Shown here piece by piece: positions 9,322-17,974 of a DNA stretch of 64,000 nucleotides. How positions within the stretch are numbered: position 1 is the first letter of the stretch; each line of letters begins with the position of its first letter. Under the pieces are notes generated by a model that saw only the letters and a list, made by a program, of their open reading frames with translations, made no database searches and had not been told where the DNA came from. The stretch comes from Ancylobacter polymorphus (GTDB taxonomy: Bacteria > Pseudomonadota > Alphaproteobacteria > Rhizobiales > Xanthobacteraceae). The translations under genes were made by a program, and so were the position numbers. Location of the stretch: contig NZ_CP083239.1 in the NCBI RefSeq assembly GCF_022836935.1, positions 3,300,001 through 3,364,000 on the forward strand, in the 5' to 3' direction.

Positions 9322-10320
9322 ATGCAGCTGACAGTTCTGGCCGAGGGGCCTGCCGATGCCGGGGCGCTGAGGGCACCCGGCATGGTGTGGATCCCCGCCG
9401 GTACGTTCACCATGGGCTCGGATCGGCATTATCCCGAGGAAGAGCCGGCCCACCGAGTCAGCGTCGACGGCTTCTTCATCGACGCGACCCCGGTCACCAA
9501 CCGTGCGTTCGCCGCCTTCGTCGCCGCCACCGGCTACCGGACGCTGGCGGAGAGGGACCCCTGCCCGGCGGATTATCCCGACGCCGATCCGCGCCTGCTC
9601 GTGCCCGGCTCGCTCGTCTTCACCGCGCCTGAGCATACGGTGCCATATGAGGACTGGACGCAGTGGTGGCGCTTCGTGCCCGGCGCGGACTGGCGCCACC
9701 CGCAAGGGCCTGGCAGCACCCTCGACGGCCTTGAGGATCATCCCGTCGTCCATGTCGCGCATGAGGACGCCCTCGCCTATGCGCGCTGGTGCGGCAAGCA
9801 ATTGCCGAGCGAGGCGGAATGGGAGTTCGCCGCGCGCGGCGGGCTTGAGGGAGCGGAATTTGCCTGGGGCGAAACCTTGGTGCCGGGAGGCGTCCACCGC
9901 GCCAATACCTGGCAGGGCGCGTTCCCTCGGGAAAACAGTGCCGAGGACGGCTATGCCGGTACCTCGCCGGTCCGCGCCTATCCCGCCAATGGCTTTGGCG
10001 TCTTCGACATGATCGGCAATGTCTGGGAGTGGACCGACGACTGGTACGCCTCCAGCCATGCCGCGTCCCTCCCCTCCGCCAAGGCGTGCTGCGTCTCGCG
10101 CAACCCGCGCGGCGCGCGGCGCGAGGACAGCGTCGATCCGCTCGAGGCGGGGGCGCTGGCGCCGCGCAAGGTGCTCAAGGGCGGTTCGCATCTGTGTGCG
10201 CCCAGCTATTGCCGGCGCTACCGCCCGGCCGCCCGCCAACCCCAGACCCTTGATACGGCCTCGGTGCATATCGGTTTCCGCTGCATCCGCCGTGTCGCCC
10301 CTGATGCCCGCCCCCTGTGA
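9322..10320 (+). CDS. Formylglycine-generating enzyme (sulfatase-modifying factor, SUMF1/FGE type)
   Basis: 332 residues from the ATG at 9322; an in-frame TTG at 9277 is less likely. The family landmarks are present: MVWIPAGTFTMGSD at the start, GNVWEWTDDWY, and a C-terminal GGSHLCAPSYCRRYRP in which the two cysteines five residues apart match the catalytic pair of aerobic FGE. It oxidises the cysteine of the sulfatase CxPxR motif to formylglycine in the cytoplasm. The client is almost surely the sulfatase encoded directly downstream, whose upstream candidate start overlaps this stop. Confidence 0.9.
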   Translation: MQLTVLAEGPADAGALRAPGMVWIPAGTFTMGSDRHYPEEEPAHRVSVDGFFIDATPVTNRAFAAFVAATGYRTLAERDPCPADYPDADPRLLVPGSLVFTAPEHTVPYEDWTQWWRFVPGADWRHPQGPGSTLDGLEDHPVVHVAHEDALAYARWCGKQLPSEAEWEFAARGGLEGAEFAWGETLVPGGVHRANTWQGAFPRENSAEDGYAGTSPVRAYPANGFGVFDMIGNVWEWTDDWYASSHAASLPSAKACCVSRNPRGARREDSVDPLEAGALAPRKVLKGGSHLCAPSYCRRYRPAARQPQTLDTASVHIGFRCIRRVAPDARPL

Positions 10321-10343
10321 CGCGCCGAAGCCGAGGAACTGCC

Positions 10344-11819
10344 GTGACTGATCGTGACCTCCCCCCCGCCGCGCCGGCCGGTGCGCCCAGCCGCCGCGAT
10401 GTGCTGGCCGGCAGCGCCGGCTTCCTCGCCGCCGTTTCCGGCCTGTCGCTGCTCTCCTCCGGTGCGCGGGCGGAGGCGGCGCCGCGCCCGCATATTCTCT
10501 ACATCGTCGCCGACGATCTCGGTTTCGCCGATGTCGGCTTCCGGGGCTCCGATATCCGCACCCCGAATCTCGACGCGCTGGCCGCGACGGGGGCGACGCT
10601 GAGCCAGTTCTACACCCAGCCCATGTGCACGCCGACCCGTGCGGCGTTGCTGACCGGGCGCTATCCCTTGCGCTACGGGCTGCAGGTGGGCGTCATCCCC
10701 TCCGGAGCAAGCTACGGCCTCGCCACCGATGAGTTCCTGCTGCCGCAGGCGCTGAAGGAGGTGGGCTATCGCACCGCGCTGGTCGGCAAGTGGCATCTCG
10801 GCCATGCCGACCGCAAATACTGGCCGCGCCAGCGCGGTTTCGATTACTTCTACGGGCCGCTGGTCGGCGAGATCGACCACTTCAAGCACGAGGCGCACGG
10901 CGTCACCGACTGGTACCGTGACAACACGCTGCTGAAGGAAGAGGGCTACGACACTGAGCTGTTCGGCGCCGATGCGATCCGGCAGATCGCCGGCCATGAT
11001 CCGAAGACGCCGCTGTTCCTCTATCTCGCCTTCACCGCGCCGCACACGCCCTATCAAGCACCGCAGCGCTATCTCGATGCCTATGCGGACATCGCGGACC
11101 CCCAGCGCCGGGCCTATGCGGCGATGATCACCGCCATGGACGAGCAGATCGGCAAGGTGGTGGCGGCACTCGACGCGCAGGGAATGCGCGAGAACACGCT
11201 GATCGTGTTCCACAGCGACAATGGCGGCACGCGCGACAAGATGTTCGCCGGCGAGGGCGCGGTTGCGGGCGACCTTCCGCCCAGCAACGCGCCGCTGCGC
11301 GCGGGCAAGGGCACGCTCTATGAGGGCGGCACCCGTGTCGTCGCCCTCGCCAACTGGCCCGGACGGATCGCGCCGGGCGCGGCGGAAGGGGTGATGCATG
11401 TGGTGGACATGCTCCCCACCCTCGCCAAGCTCGCCGGCGCCAGCCTCGGCAAGGCGAAGCCGCTCGATGGCGGCGATGTCTGGCAGGTGCTGGCCGCCGG
11501 TCAGCCCGGACGCGCGGAACTGCTTTACAATGTCGATCCGACCCAGGGCGCGGTGCGCGAGGGCGACTGGAAGCTGGTATGGCACGTCGCGCTGCCGCCC
11601 AAGGTCGAATTGTTCGACCTGGCCAAAGACCCGTCGGAGAGCAACGATCTTGCCGCCGCTCACCCGGATAAGGTTGCTCAGTTGCAGCAGCGTGTGGTGG
11701 ATTTCGCCCGCACCATGGCACCGCCGCTCTTCTACAGCGCGGCGCTGAAGGCTACGCTTTCCGCACCGCTGGCGCAGCCCGGCGAGGCGCTCTACGAGAT
11801 GGGTCTGGAGAACGATTGA
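10344..11819 (+). CDS. Tat-exported Cys-type sulfatase (arylsulfatase family)
   Basis: About 491 residues from the GTG at 10344, which has a GAGGA ribosome site; a GTG at 10317 is possible. A twin-arginine signal is visible (SRRDVLAGSAGFLAAVSG). Metal-binding aspartates occur in ADDLGFADVGF, the formylglycine motif is C-T-P-T-R in QPMCTPTRAALLTGR, and GKWHLGH and HSDNGG complete the active site. It hydrolyses a sulfate ester in the periplasm. Tat export of a folded protein fits modification by the cytoplasmic FGE before secretion. The substrate is unknown. Confidence 0.92.
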   Translation: MTDRDLPPAAPAGAPSRRDVLAGSAGFLAAVSGLSLLSSGARAEAAPRPHILYIVADDLGFADVGFRGSDIRTPNLDALAATGATLSQFYTQPMCTPTRAALLTGRYPLRYGLQVGVIPSGASYGLATDEFLLPQALKEVGYRTALVGKWHLGHADRKYWPRQRGFDYFYGPLVGEIDHFKHEAHGVTDWYRDNTLLKEEGYDTELFGADAIRQIAGHDPKTPLFLYLAFTAPHTPYQAPQRYLDAYADIADPQRRAYAAMITAMDEQIGKVVAALDAQGMRENTLIVFHSDNGGTRDKMFAGEGAVAGDLPPSNAPLRAGKGTLYEGGTRVVALANWPGRIAPGAAEGVMHVVDMLPTLAKLAGASLGKAKPLDGGDVWQVLAAGQPGRAELLYNVDPTQGAVREGDWKLVWHVALPPKVELFDLAKDPSESNDLAAAHPDKVAQLQQRVVDFARTMAPPLFYSAALKATLSAPLAQPGEALYEMGLEND

Positions 11820-12655
11820 TGCGCGAGCCCCGCCTGCGGGCCCTTGGCCCTTCCGCCGCCGCACCGTTCTTCGGCGCGGCGTTGCTGGCCCTTGTCGGCG
11901 GCGCGCCAGCCGGTGCCGCCGATCTTGAACCGTCCTCGCCGGCGGTGAGCCTGCCCGCGCCGGTCGTCGACGCGGATGCGCCGACCTTCTCCGCCACCAT
12001 GTATCTCTGGGCCAGCGCGCTGCACGGCACCAGTTCCACCCTGCCGCCTTTGCCCGCCGCCAATATCGACCTCAGCTTCCGCGACGTGTTGCAGGACCTC
12101 AATGGCGCGGTCATGGGCTCGGGCGAAATGCGGGTGGGGCGCTGGGGCTTTCTCGCCGATCTGATGTTCACGCAGGTGACGCCGTCCGGCACCCTGCCCG
12201 GCCCCTATAACGCCGGCTTCGAAATCCGATCGCGCAGCCTGACGTTGCAGGGCGACGTGCTCTATCGCCTCTACGAATCGGACACGCTGGATGTCGATGC
12301 CGGCGCGGGCCTGCGCTACTGGCACCTCAACAACCGGCTCACCGTCGATCCCGGCCTGTTGCCCTCGGGGCTTGAGTACAGCCAGGCCGAGAGTTGGGTC
12401 GATCCGGTCATCGCCGCCCGCGTGCTCGCCCAGCTTGGCGGGCCGTGGAGCCTGACGCTGGTCGGCGATATCGGTGGGTTCGATGTCGGCTCCAAGCTCA
12501 CCTGGCAGGCCATTGCCACGGTGAACTACCAGTGGAACGAGAATCTCGCCCTGCGCGCCGGCTATCGCGCGCTGTCGGTCGACTACCAGAACGGCGCGTT
12601 TCTCTATGACGTGCTGATGCAGGGACCCATCATGGGTGTGACCTACCGCTTCTAG
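11819..12655 (+). CDS. Outer-membrane beta-barrel protein, function unknown
   Basis: 278 residues; the ATG overlaps the sulfatase stop (TGATG). A signal peptide (FFGAALLALVGGAPAGAAD) is followed by alternating strands rich in aromatic and polar residues, ending in VTYRF with the C-terminal phenylalanine typical of BamA-folded barrels. Position suggests a pore for the sulfated substrate or a product of the sulfatase, but that is inference. Confidence 0.7.
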   Translation: MREPRLRALGPSAAAPFFGAALLALVGGAPAGAADLEPSSPAVSLPAPVVDADAPTFSATMYLWASALHGTSSTLPPLPAANIDLSFRDVLQDLNGAVMGSGEMRVGRWGFLADLMFTQVTPSGTLPGPYNAGFEIRSRSLTLQGDVLYRLYESDTLDVDAGAGLRYWHLNNRLTVDPGLLPSGLEYSQAESWVDPVIAARVLAQLGGPWSLTLVGDIGGFDVGSKLTWQAIATVNYQWNENLALRAGYRALSVDYQNGAFLYDVLMQGPIMGVTYRF

Positions 12656-12663
12656 CGGCTGCT

Positions 12664-13386
12664 TCAGGTCGGCGCGTCCGCCTCGGTGATGAGGCGGGCG
12701 AACTGGTCGCGCCGGGCGAAGAAGGCGGGCTTGATCTTGTCGATCTTGCTGGAGTCGACGACGAGATAGGCCACCGCCGCCCGCGCCAGCGCCGCCTGCT
12801 TCACGGGCACCTCGTGGAAGTTGGAACAGGTGACGCCATGCTGGGCATGGACGCCGCCGGCGGAAATGAACGCCTTGCTGATGCCGAGCCGTTCCAGACT
12901 GCGCAGGGCCTCCTCGCCGGAAAAGCTCTGCGACGAGGCGTGAAACAGCCCGCCCAGCAGGATCAGGCTCGTGTTCGGCCGCCCGGCGAGCCGGGTGGCG
13001 ATGTTCATGGCATAGGTGATGACGGTGAGCCGGCCCGTCATCGGTAGATGGTCGATCATGCGCGGCGTGGTCGTGCCGCAATCGATGAAGATGGTGTCGT
13101 CCGGCTCGACAAGGCGCGCCGCCGCGCGGCCGGCCGCCTCCTTGGCCTCGGCATGGGCGTCGAATTCCGCATCAAGCCGGTAGGTCGAGGCGCGCTCGCT
13201 GCCTGCGGGCAGGATATAGCCGCCGAGATAGCTGAACAGTTCCGGCGCGCTCGCGAGATCGCGGCGCACCGTCATCTCCGACACGTCGAGATGCTGGGCG
13301 GCGTCGCGCAGATGCAGCACGCCCACGGCGCGCAACCGCTCGTCCAACCGCCGGATTCGCTCGGGTTTCTTCACGTCGCTCCCCAT
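12664..13386 (-). CDS. DeoR/GlpR-family transcriptional repressor of the deoxyribose locus
   Basis: 240 residues. The N-terminal HTH of the DeoR family is visible (VLHLRDAAQHLDVSEMTVRRDLAS), followed by the sugar-phosphate-sensing domain with FIDCGTTTPRMIDHLP and SAGGVHAQHGVT. It is divergent from deoC, with a 106-base AT-rich promoter region between. By family rule it should repress the deoC-ABC-deoK operon and release it on binding a phosphorylated sugar such as deoxyribose-5-phosphate. Confidence 0.85.
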   Translation of the reverse strand: MGSDVKKPERIRRLDERLRAVGVLHLRDAAQHLDVSEMTVRRDLASAPELFSYLGGYILPAGSERASTYRLDAEFDAHAEAKEAAGRAAARLVEPDDTIFIDCGTTTPRMIDHLPMTGRLTVITYAMNIATRLAGRPNTSLILLGGLFHASSQSFSGEEALRSLERLGISKAFISAGGVHAQHGVTCSNFHEVPVKQAALARAAVAYLVVDSSKIDKIKPAFFARRDQFARLITEADAPT

Positions 13387-13440
13387 CCCCCACCTTCATT
13401 GGCGGTCCGCCTTGACTCGTCAAGTGTGCCGTGAAATGTT

Positions 13441-13476
13441 CGCAACAAATCTTGTGATAATCATAACAAAATTGAC
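13441..13476. promoter_or_regulatory. Candidate DeoR-family operator/promoter between repressor and deoC
   Basis: An AT-rich island in otherwise GC-rich DNA carries overlapping dyads: ACAAATCTTGT (13445-13455) and an imperfect TTGTGATAATCATAACAA (13452-13469), about 25 bases before the deoC start. Position and symmetry fit the binding site of the divergently encoded repressor. No footprint is known to me. Confidence 0.45.
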
Positions 13477-13492
13477 CGGGTGAAGACGTCAC

Positions 13493-14194
13493 ATGGCAGC
13501 AAACGCACCAGCCCTGCGCGATTCCCGCGCCCTGGCCGGGATCATCGACCACACCCTTCTCAAGGCGGAAGCCTCGCGCGCTGAAGTTGCGCGCTATTGC
13601 GCGGAAGCGCGCGACCATGGCTTCGCCTCGGTGTGCGTGAACGCGGTGCATGCCGGCTTCGTCGCCGATGAACTCGCCGGCACGCCGGTGAAGACCTGCG
13701 TGGTGGTCGGCTTCCCGCTGGGAGCCGGCGGGGCCGAGGCCAAGGCGGCCGAGGCACGGTTGGCCATCGCCGCCGGGGCGCAGGAAATCGACATGGTGAT
13801 CGACATCGGCGCGCTGATCGAAGGCGATCTCGCGCGCTGCCGCGCCGATCTCGCCAGTGTCCGCGAAGCCACCCGCGGCGCGGTGCTCAAGGTGATCCTG
13901 GAGACCTGCCTGCTCACCGACGCCCAGAAGGAAGAGGCCTGCCGCCTCGCGCAGGAGGTGGGCGCCGATTTCGTCAAGACCTCGACCGGCTTTTCGACCG
14001 GCGGCGCGACCGTCGCCGACATCGGGCTGATGCGCCGGGTCGTCGGGCCGCACATGGGCGTGAAGGCGTCGGGTGGGGTGCGGGACGCCGCCACCGCCTG
14101 GGCGATGGTCGACGCCGGCGCCACCCGCATCGGCGCCAGCGCCAGCATCGCCATTGTCGCGGGCGCCACGCCTGTCGCGAATGCCGGCTACTGA
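13493..14194 (+). CDS. deoC: Deoxyribose-phosphate aldolase
   Basis: 233 residues, full length. The family motifs are present: IIDHTLLKA at the start, [27 protein letters not shown], and DFVKTSTGF with the Schiff-base lysine, then VKASGGVRD. It cleaves 2-deoxyribose-5-phosphate to glyceraldehyde-3-phosphate and acetaldehyde. Here it works with the downstream deoxyribokinase rather than with nucleoside phosphorylases, none of which are nearby. Confidence 0.95.
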   Translation: MAANAPALRDSRALAGIIDHTLLKAEASRAEVARYCAEARDHGFASVCVNAVHAGFVADELAGTPVKTCVVVGFPLGAGGAEAKAAEARLAIAAGAQEIDMVIDIGALIEGDLARCRADLASVREATRGAVLKVILETCLLTDAQKEEACRLAQEVGADFVKTSTGFSTGGATVADIGLMRRVVGPHMGVKASGGVRDAATAWAMVDAGATRIGASASIAIVAGATPVANAGY

Positions 14195-14279
14195 GCCGTT
14201 CCGGCCGATTTGCCACCGGGGCGGCATCTCTGCCCTTCGCCAACGCCATCAGAATCAACGAATGTCTGGGAGGACATCC

Positions 14280-15326
14280 ATGAGAAAGACGCTACTGACC
14301 CTCGCGGCGAGCCTGTCGCTGCTGGCTGCCCCCGCCTTTGCGGATGGCGTGGTGGACACCAGCCAGGTGCCGAAGGACATCACTTCCGCTGCCACCGGCA
14401 AGAAGTTCTCCATCGCCACCGTGGTGAAGGTCGACGGCATTGCCTGGTTCGACCGGATGCGCGACGGGGTGAAGCAGTTCGGCACCGACACCGGCATGGA
14501 TGTGTGGCAGGTCGGACCGAGCCAGGCGGACGCCGCCGCCCAGGTACAGCTCATCGAGAACCTCATCGCCCAGGGCGTCGATGCGATCTGCATCGTTCCC
14601 TTCTCGGTCGAAGCGGTGGAGCCGGTGCTGAAGAAGGCGCGTGACCGCGGCATCGTGGTCATCGCCCATGAGGCCTCGAACCTCAAGAACGCCGACTACA
14701 TTCTGGAGGCCTTCGACAACAAGGCCTATGGCGCGCAGCTGATGGAAGTGCTCGGCAAATACACGGGCGGCAAGGGCAAGTACCTCGCCACCGTGGGCAG
14801 CCTCACCTCGCAGTCGCAGAATGAGTGGATCGACGGCGCGATCGAGTACCAGAAGAAGCACTTCCCGGACATGGCGCTCGCCACCCAGCGTCTTGAGACC
14901 TATGACGACGCCAACACCGACTATAACCGGCTGTCGGAAGCCCTCACCACCTATCCCGACGTGAACGGCATCATTGGCGGCCCGATGCCGACCTCGGCCG
15001 GCGCCGGCCGTCTGATCGCCGAGCGCGGGCTGAAGGGCAAGGTGTTCTTCTCCGGCACCGGCCTGCCCTCCGTCGCCGGCAAGTACCTCGCCGATGGCGA
15101 CATTCAGTACATCCAGTTCTGGGACCCGGCGGTCGCTGGCTACGCCATGAACGAGCTCGCCGTGATGGCGCTCTCGGGTAAGAAGGACCAGATCAAGGCT
15201 GGCCTCAATCTCGGCCTCAAGGGCTATGAGAACCTCACCACCCCGGCCGGCGCCGCGCCGAACCTGCTCTACGGGCAGGGCTGGGTCGGCGTGACCAAGG
15301 AAAACATGGACCAGTACAAGTTCTGA
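14280..15326 (+). CDS. Sugar ABC transporter substrate-binding protein (RhaS/LsrB-like)
   Basis: 348 residues. The signal peptide (LLTLAASLSLLAAPAFA) is followed by a periplasmic-binding-protein type I fold, with DGIAWFDRMRDGVKQF and the segment VDAICIVPFSVEAVEP typical of the autoinducer-2/rhamnose binding branch. It lies inside an operon with deoC and a deoxyribokinase, so 2-deoxyribose (or a deoxyribose-containing compound) is the likely ligand. That would be an ABC alternative to the DeoP permease of enterics. Confidence 0.85.
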   Translation: MRKTLLTLAASLSLLAAPAFADGVVDTSQVPKDITSAATGKKFSIATVVKVDGIAWFDRMRDGVKQFGTDTGMDVWQVGPSQADAAAQVQLIENLIAQGVDAICIVPFSVEAVEPVLKKARDRGIVVIAHEASNLKNADYILEAFDNKAYGAQLMEVLGKYTGGKGKYLATVGSLTSQSQNEWIDGAIEYQKKHFPDMALATQRLETYDDANTDYNRLSEALTTYPDVNGIIGGPMPTSAGAGRLIAERGLKGKVFFSGTGLPSVAGKYLADGDIQYIQFWDPAVAGYAMNELAVMALSGKKDQIKAGLNLGLKGYENLTTPAGAAPNLLYGQGWVGVTKENMDQYKF

Positions 15327-15334
15327 CGGCGGTT

Positions 15335-15361
15335 GGCGCGGGGGCTTTGAGGTCCCGCGCC
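15335..15361 (+). other. Intercistronic hairpin after the sugar-binding protein
   Basis: An 8-bp GC stem (GGCGCGGG with CCCGCGCC) with an 11-base loop sits 8 bases after the binding-protein stop and has no T-run. It has the same placement as the hairpin in the first ABC operon and probably raises binding-protein expression relative to the membrane subunits. Confidence 0.5.
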
Positions 15362-15492
15362 GCTCCCGCAGGGCGAGCCGTGGCGGGGCAAGGGCGCCCC
15401 TCCCCGGCTTGCGAAGGTCCCCTCATTTCGCTGACAAAGGCATGGGCGGGCGGCACTTTGTGCCGGCCCTCCCTTCCCGACGGGCGCATCCC

Positions 15493-16989
15493 ATGGCCGT
15501 ACCCCTGATCGAACTGCGCGGCGTCACCAAGCGCTTTCCCGGCATGAAGGCGCTGGACGGCATCGACTTCGCCATCGCCCCGGCGGAAATCCTCTGCCTC
15601 GCCGGCGAGAACGGTTCGGGCAAGTCGACGCTGATCAAGATCGTCTCCGGCGTCTATGACTTTGACGAAGGCACGCTGCTGATCGGCGGCGCGCCGGTGT
15701 CCGGCTTCTCGCCGCGCGCGGCCATCGCCGCCGGCGTCCAGGTCATCTATCAGGATTTCTCGCTGTTCCCGAGCCTGACCGTGGCGGAGAACCTCGCCAT
15801 GGGCCGGCTGCTGAGCGAGGGGCGGCGGCTCGTCAGCCCCGCCGAATGCCGCCGCCTCGGCGCGCAGGCGCTCGCCCGGCTCGATGTCGCCATCGACCTC
15901 GACGCGCGGGTGGGCGATCTCTCCACCGCCGACCGGCAGATCGTCGCCATCGCCCGGGCGCTGATGAGCGAAACGCGCCTGCTGATCATGGACGAGCCGA
16001 CCACGGCGCTCACCGGGCGCGAGGTGGAGCGGCTCTTCACCCTGGTGCGTGAAATCCGCGCCAAGGGCATCGCCGTGCTGTTCGTCAGCCACAAGATGCG
16101 GGAGATGCTGGAAATTTCCGACCGCATCTGCGTCTTCCGCAATGGCCGCAAGGTCGAGGAAGGCCCGACGACCGATTTCACCGAGGCACGCATCACCCGC
16201 GCCATGACGGGGCAGGATCTCGGCCATGAGCGCTATGGCTGGACGGGCGATGCGTCGGCCGAGCCGCGCCTGCGCGTGCGCGACCTCAGCGTCGGCGAGG
16301 CGGTGCGTGACGTGTCGTTCGATCTGCGCGCCGGCGAGATTGTCGGCCTCTCCGGTCTGCTCGGTTCGGGCCGCACCGAACTCGCCCTCGCTCTGTTCGG
16401 CATGGAGCCGGAGCATCGCGGCACGGTGCTGCTCGACGGCACGCCACTCCGCCTTGCCAGCGTGCCGGAGGCGGTGGAGGCCGGCATCGCCTATGTGCCG
16501 GAGGACCGCCTGTCCGAAGGGCTGTTCATGAGCCAGTCCATCGCCCGCAATGTGGTGGCCAGCGCCATCGAGCGGGCGACGCGCGGGCCGTTCCTCTCCG
16601 ACGACGCCATGACCGCGCTGGCCGAGCGCACCGTCGCCGACATGAAGATCGCCACCACCGATGTGGAGAAGGAGGTCGGCAAGCTCTCCGGCGGCAATCA
16701 GCAGCGCGTCATCATCGGGCGCTGGCTGCTCACCGGGCCGCGTGTGCTGATCCTGAACGGCCCCACCGTCGGCGTCGATGTCGGCTCCAAGGCTGAAATC
16801 CACCGGCGCATCCGCGAACTCGCGGTCAAGGACGGGCTGGCGGTGCTGATGATTTCGGACGACGTGCCGGAGCTTCTGCACAATTGCAACCGCATCCTCC
16901 TCATGCACCGCGGCGCGATCCTCGACGATCTCGACCCGCGCGGCCTTGAGGAGGACGACATCCATTCCCGCTTGAAGACGCTGCGCTGA
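15493..16989 (+). CDS. Sugar ABC transporter ATP-binding protein (RbsA-type, two nucleotide-binding domains)
   Basis: 498 residues from the ATG at 15493 (MAVPLIELRGVTKRF). The first domain has Walker A GENGSGKST and Walker B LLIMDEPTTAL. The second has LLGSGRTE, signature LSGGNQQRVIIGRWL and a changed Walker B, ILNGPTVGVDVG, where the usual DE pair is NG. The second site is therefore likely catalytically weak, as is common for one of the two sites in this family. It energises the two permeases that follow. Confidence 0.9.
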   Translation: MAVPLIELRGVTKRFPGMKALDGIDFAIAPAEILCLAGENGSGKSTLIKIVSGVYDFDEGTLLIGGAPVSGFSPRAAIAAGVQVIYQDFSLFPSLTVAENLAMGRLLSEGRRLVSPAECRRLGAQALARLDVAIDLDARVGDLSTADRQIVAIARALMSETRLLIMDEPTTALTGREVERLFTLVREIRAKGIAVLFVSHKMREMLEISDRICVFRNGRKVEEGPTTDFTEARITRAMTGQDLGHERYGWTGDASAEPRLRVRDLSVGEAVRDVSFDLRAGEIVGLSGLLGSGRTELALALFGMEPEHRGTVLLDGTPLRLASVPEAVEAGIAYVPEDRLSEGLFMSQSIARNVVASAIERATRGPFLSDDAMTALAERTVADMKIATTDVEKEVGKLSGGNQQRVIIGRWLLTGPRVLILNGPTVGVDVGSKAEIHRRIRELAVKDGLAVLMISDDVPELLHNCNRILLMHRGAILDDLDPRGLEEDDIHSRLKTLR

Positions 16990-17960
16990 TGATGACCCTC
17001 GCCAAGCTGATGCGCCGCTCCGAAACGGCGGTTTTCCTCATCGTCGCCGCGATCATGGTGGTGATCGGGCTGATCAATCCCGCTTTCTGGCAGGCGGACA
17101 ATCTGTTCAACCTGCTGCGCGCCAATGTCATCATCGGCATCATGGCGCTCAGCGTGCTGGTGGTGATGATCTCCGGCGGCATCGACGTGTCGTTCCCAGC
17201 CTTCGCCGCCGCCGCCATGTATCTCACCGTGCTGGCGATGAACGCCTATGGCCATGAGGGCGTGCTGCTGCCCTTCATCGGCGCGACGCTGATCGGGCTC
17301 ATCTGCGGCCTCGCCAACGCCTTCTTCATCCACGCTTTCCGCATGATCCCGCTGATCGTCACGCTGGGATCGGCCTCGGTGGTGCGTGGTCTGCTGCTGG
17401 GGCTGGTCGGCACCTCGATCGTCAACATCGACCGCATGCCGCCGGCGCTGATCGCCTTCGGCCGGTCCAGCCTCGATATTGGCGGCGCCAAGCTCTCGGT
17501 GATGGTGTTCGTCTATCTCGCCATCGCCGGCGCGGTCTGGTGGTTCCTCAGCCGCACCATGACCGGCCGCTCCATCTTCGCCTATGGCGACGATGCGGAA
17601 TCGGCCAAGCGCGTCGGCTTCAACACCCGACGCACGGTCTATGTCGCCTATGGCCTCGCCGGCGCGCTGGCGGGTTTCGCCGGCCTGCTGCACGCCTCGA
17701 TGATCTGGCTGGCCAATCCGCGCGATTTCGTCGGCTATGAGCTCGACGTGATCGCCGCCGTCGTGCTGGGCGGCGCCTCCATCTTCGGCGGGCGCGGCTC
17801 GGTGCTCGGCACGCTGCTCGGCGTGTTCCTGCTGGTCCTGATCAAGAACAGCCTCATCATCATGCGGGTGGACAATACCTGGCAGGGCGTGGTCGTCGGC
17901 GGCGTCATCGTGATCGCCACCGCGCTCACCGCCTGGCGCGACCGCAAGACGCTGGCGTGA
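16989..17960 (+). CDS. Sugar ABC transporter permease 1 (RbsC-like)
   Basis: 323 residues with about eight to ten membrane helices. The family segment VMISGGIDVSFPAFAA and the conserved VVLGGASIFGGRGSVLGTLLG near the end mark an RbsC/BPD_transp_2 permease. The start overlaps the ATPase stop. It should form a heterodimer with the next permease. Confidence 0.9.
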   Translation: MMTLAKLMRRSETAVFLIVAAIMVVIGLINPAFWQADNLFNLLRANVIIGIMALSVLVVMISGGIDVSFPAFAAAAMYLTVLAMNAYGHEGVLLPFIGATLIGLICGLANAFFIHAFRMIPLIVTLGSASVVRGLLLGLVGTSIVNIDRMPPALIAFGRSSLDIGGAKLSVMVFVYLAIAGAVWWFLSRTMTGRSIFAYGDDAESAKRVGFNTRRTVYVAYGLAGALAGFAGLLHASMIWLANPRDFVGYELDVIAAVVLGGASIFGGRGSVLGTLLGVFLLVLIKNSLIIMRVDNTWQGVVVGGVIVIATALTAWRDRKTLA

Positions 17961-17974
17961 GGGGAATGGGCACC

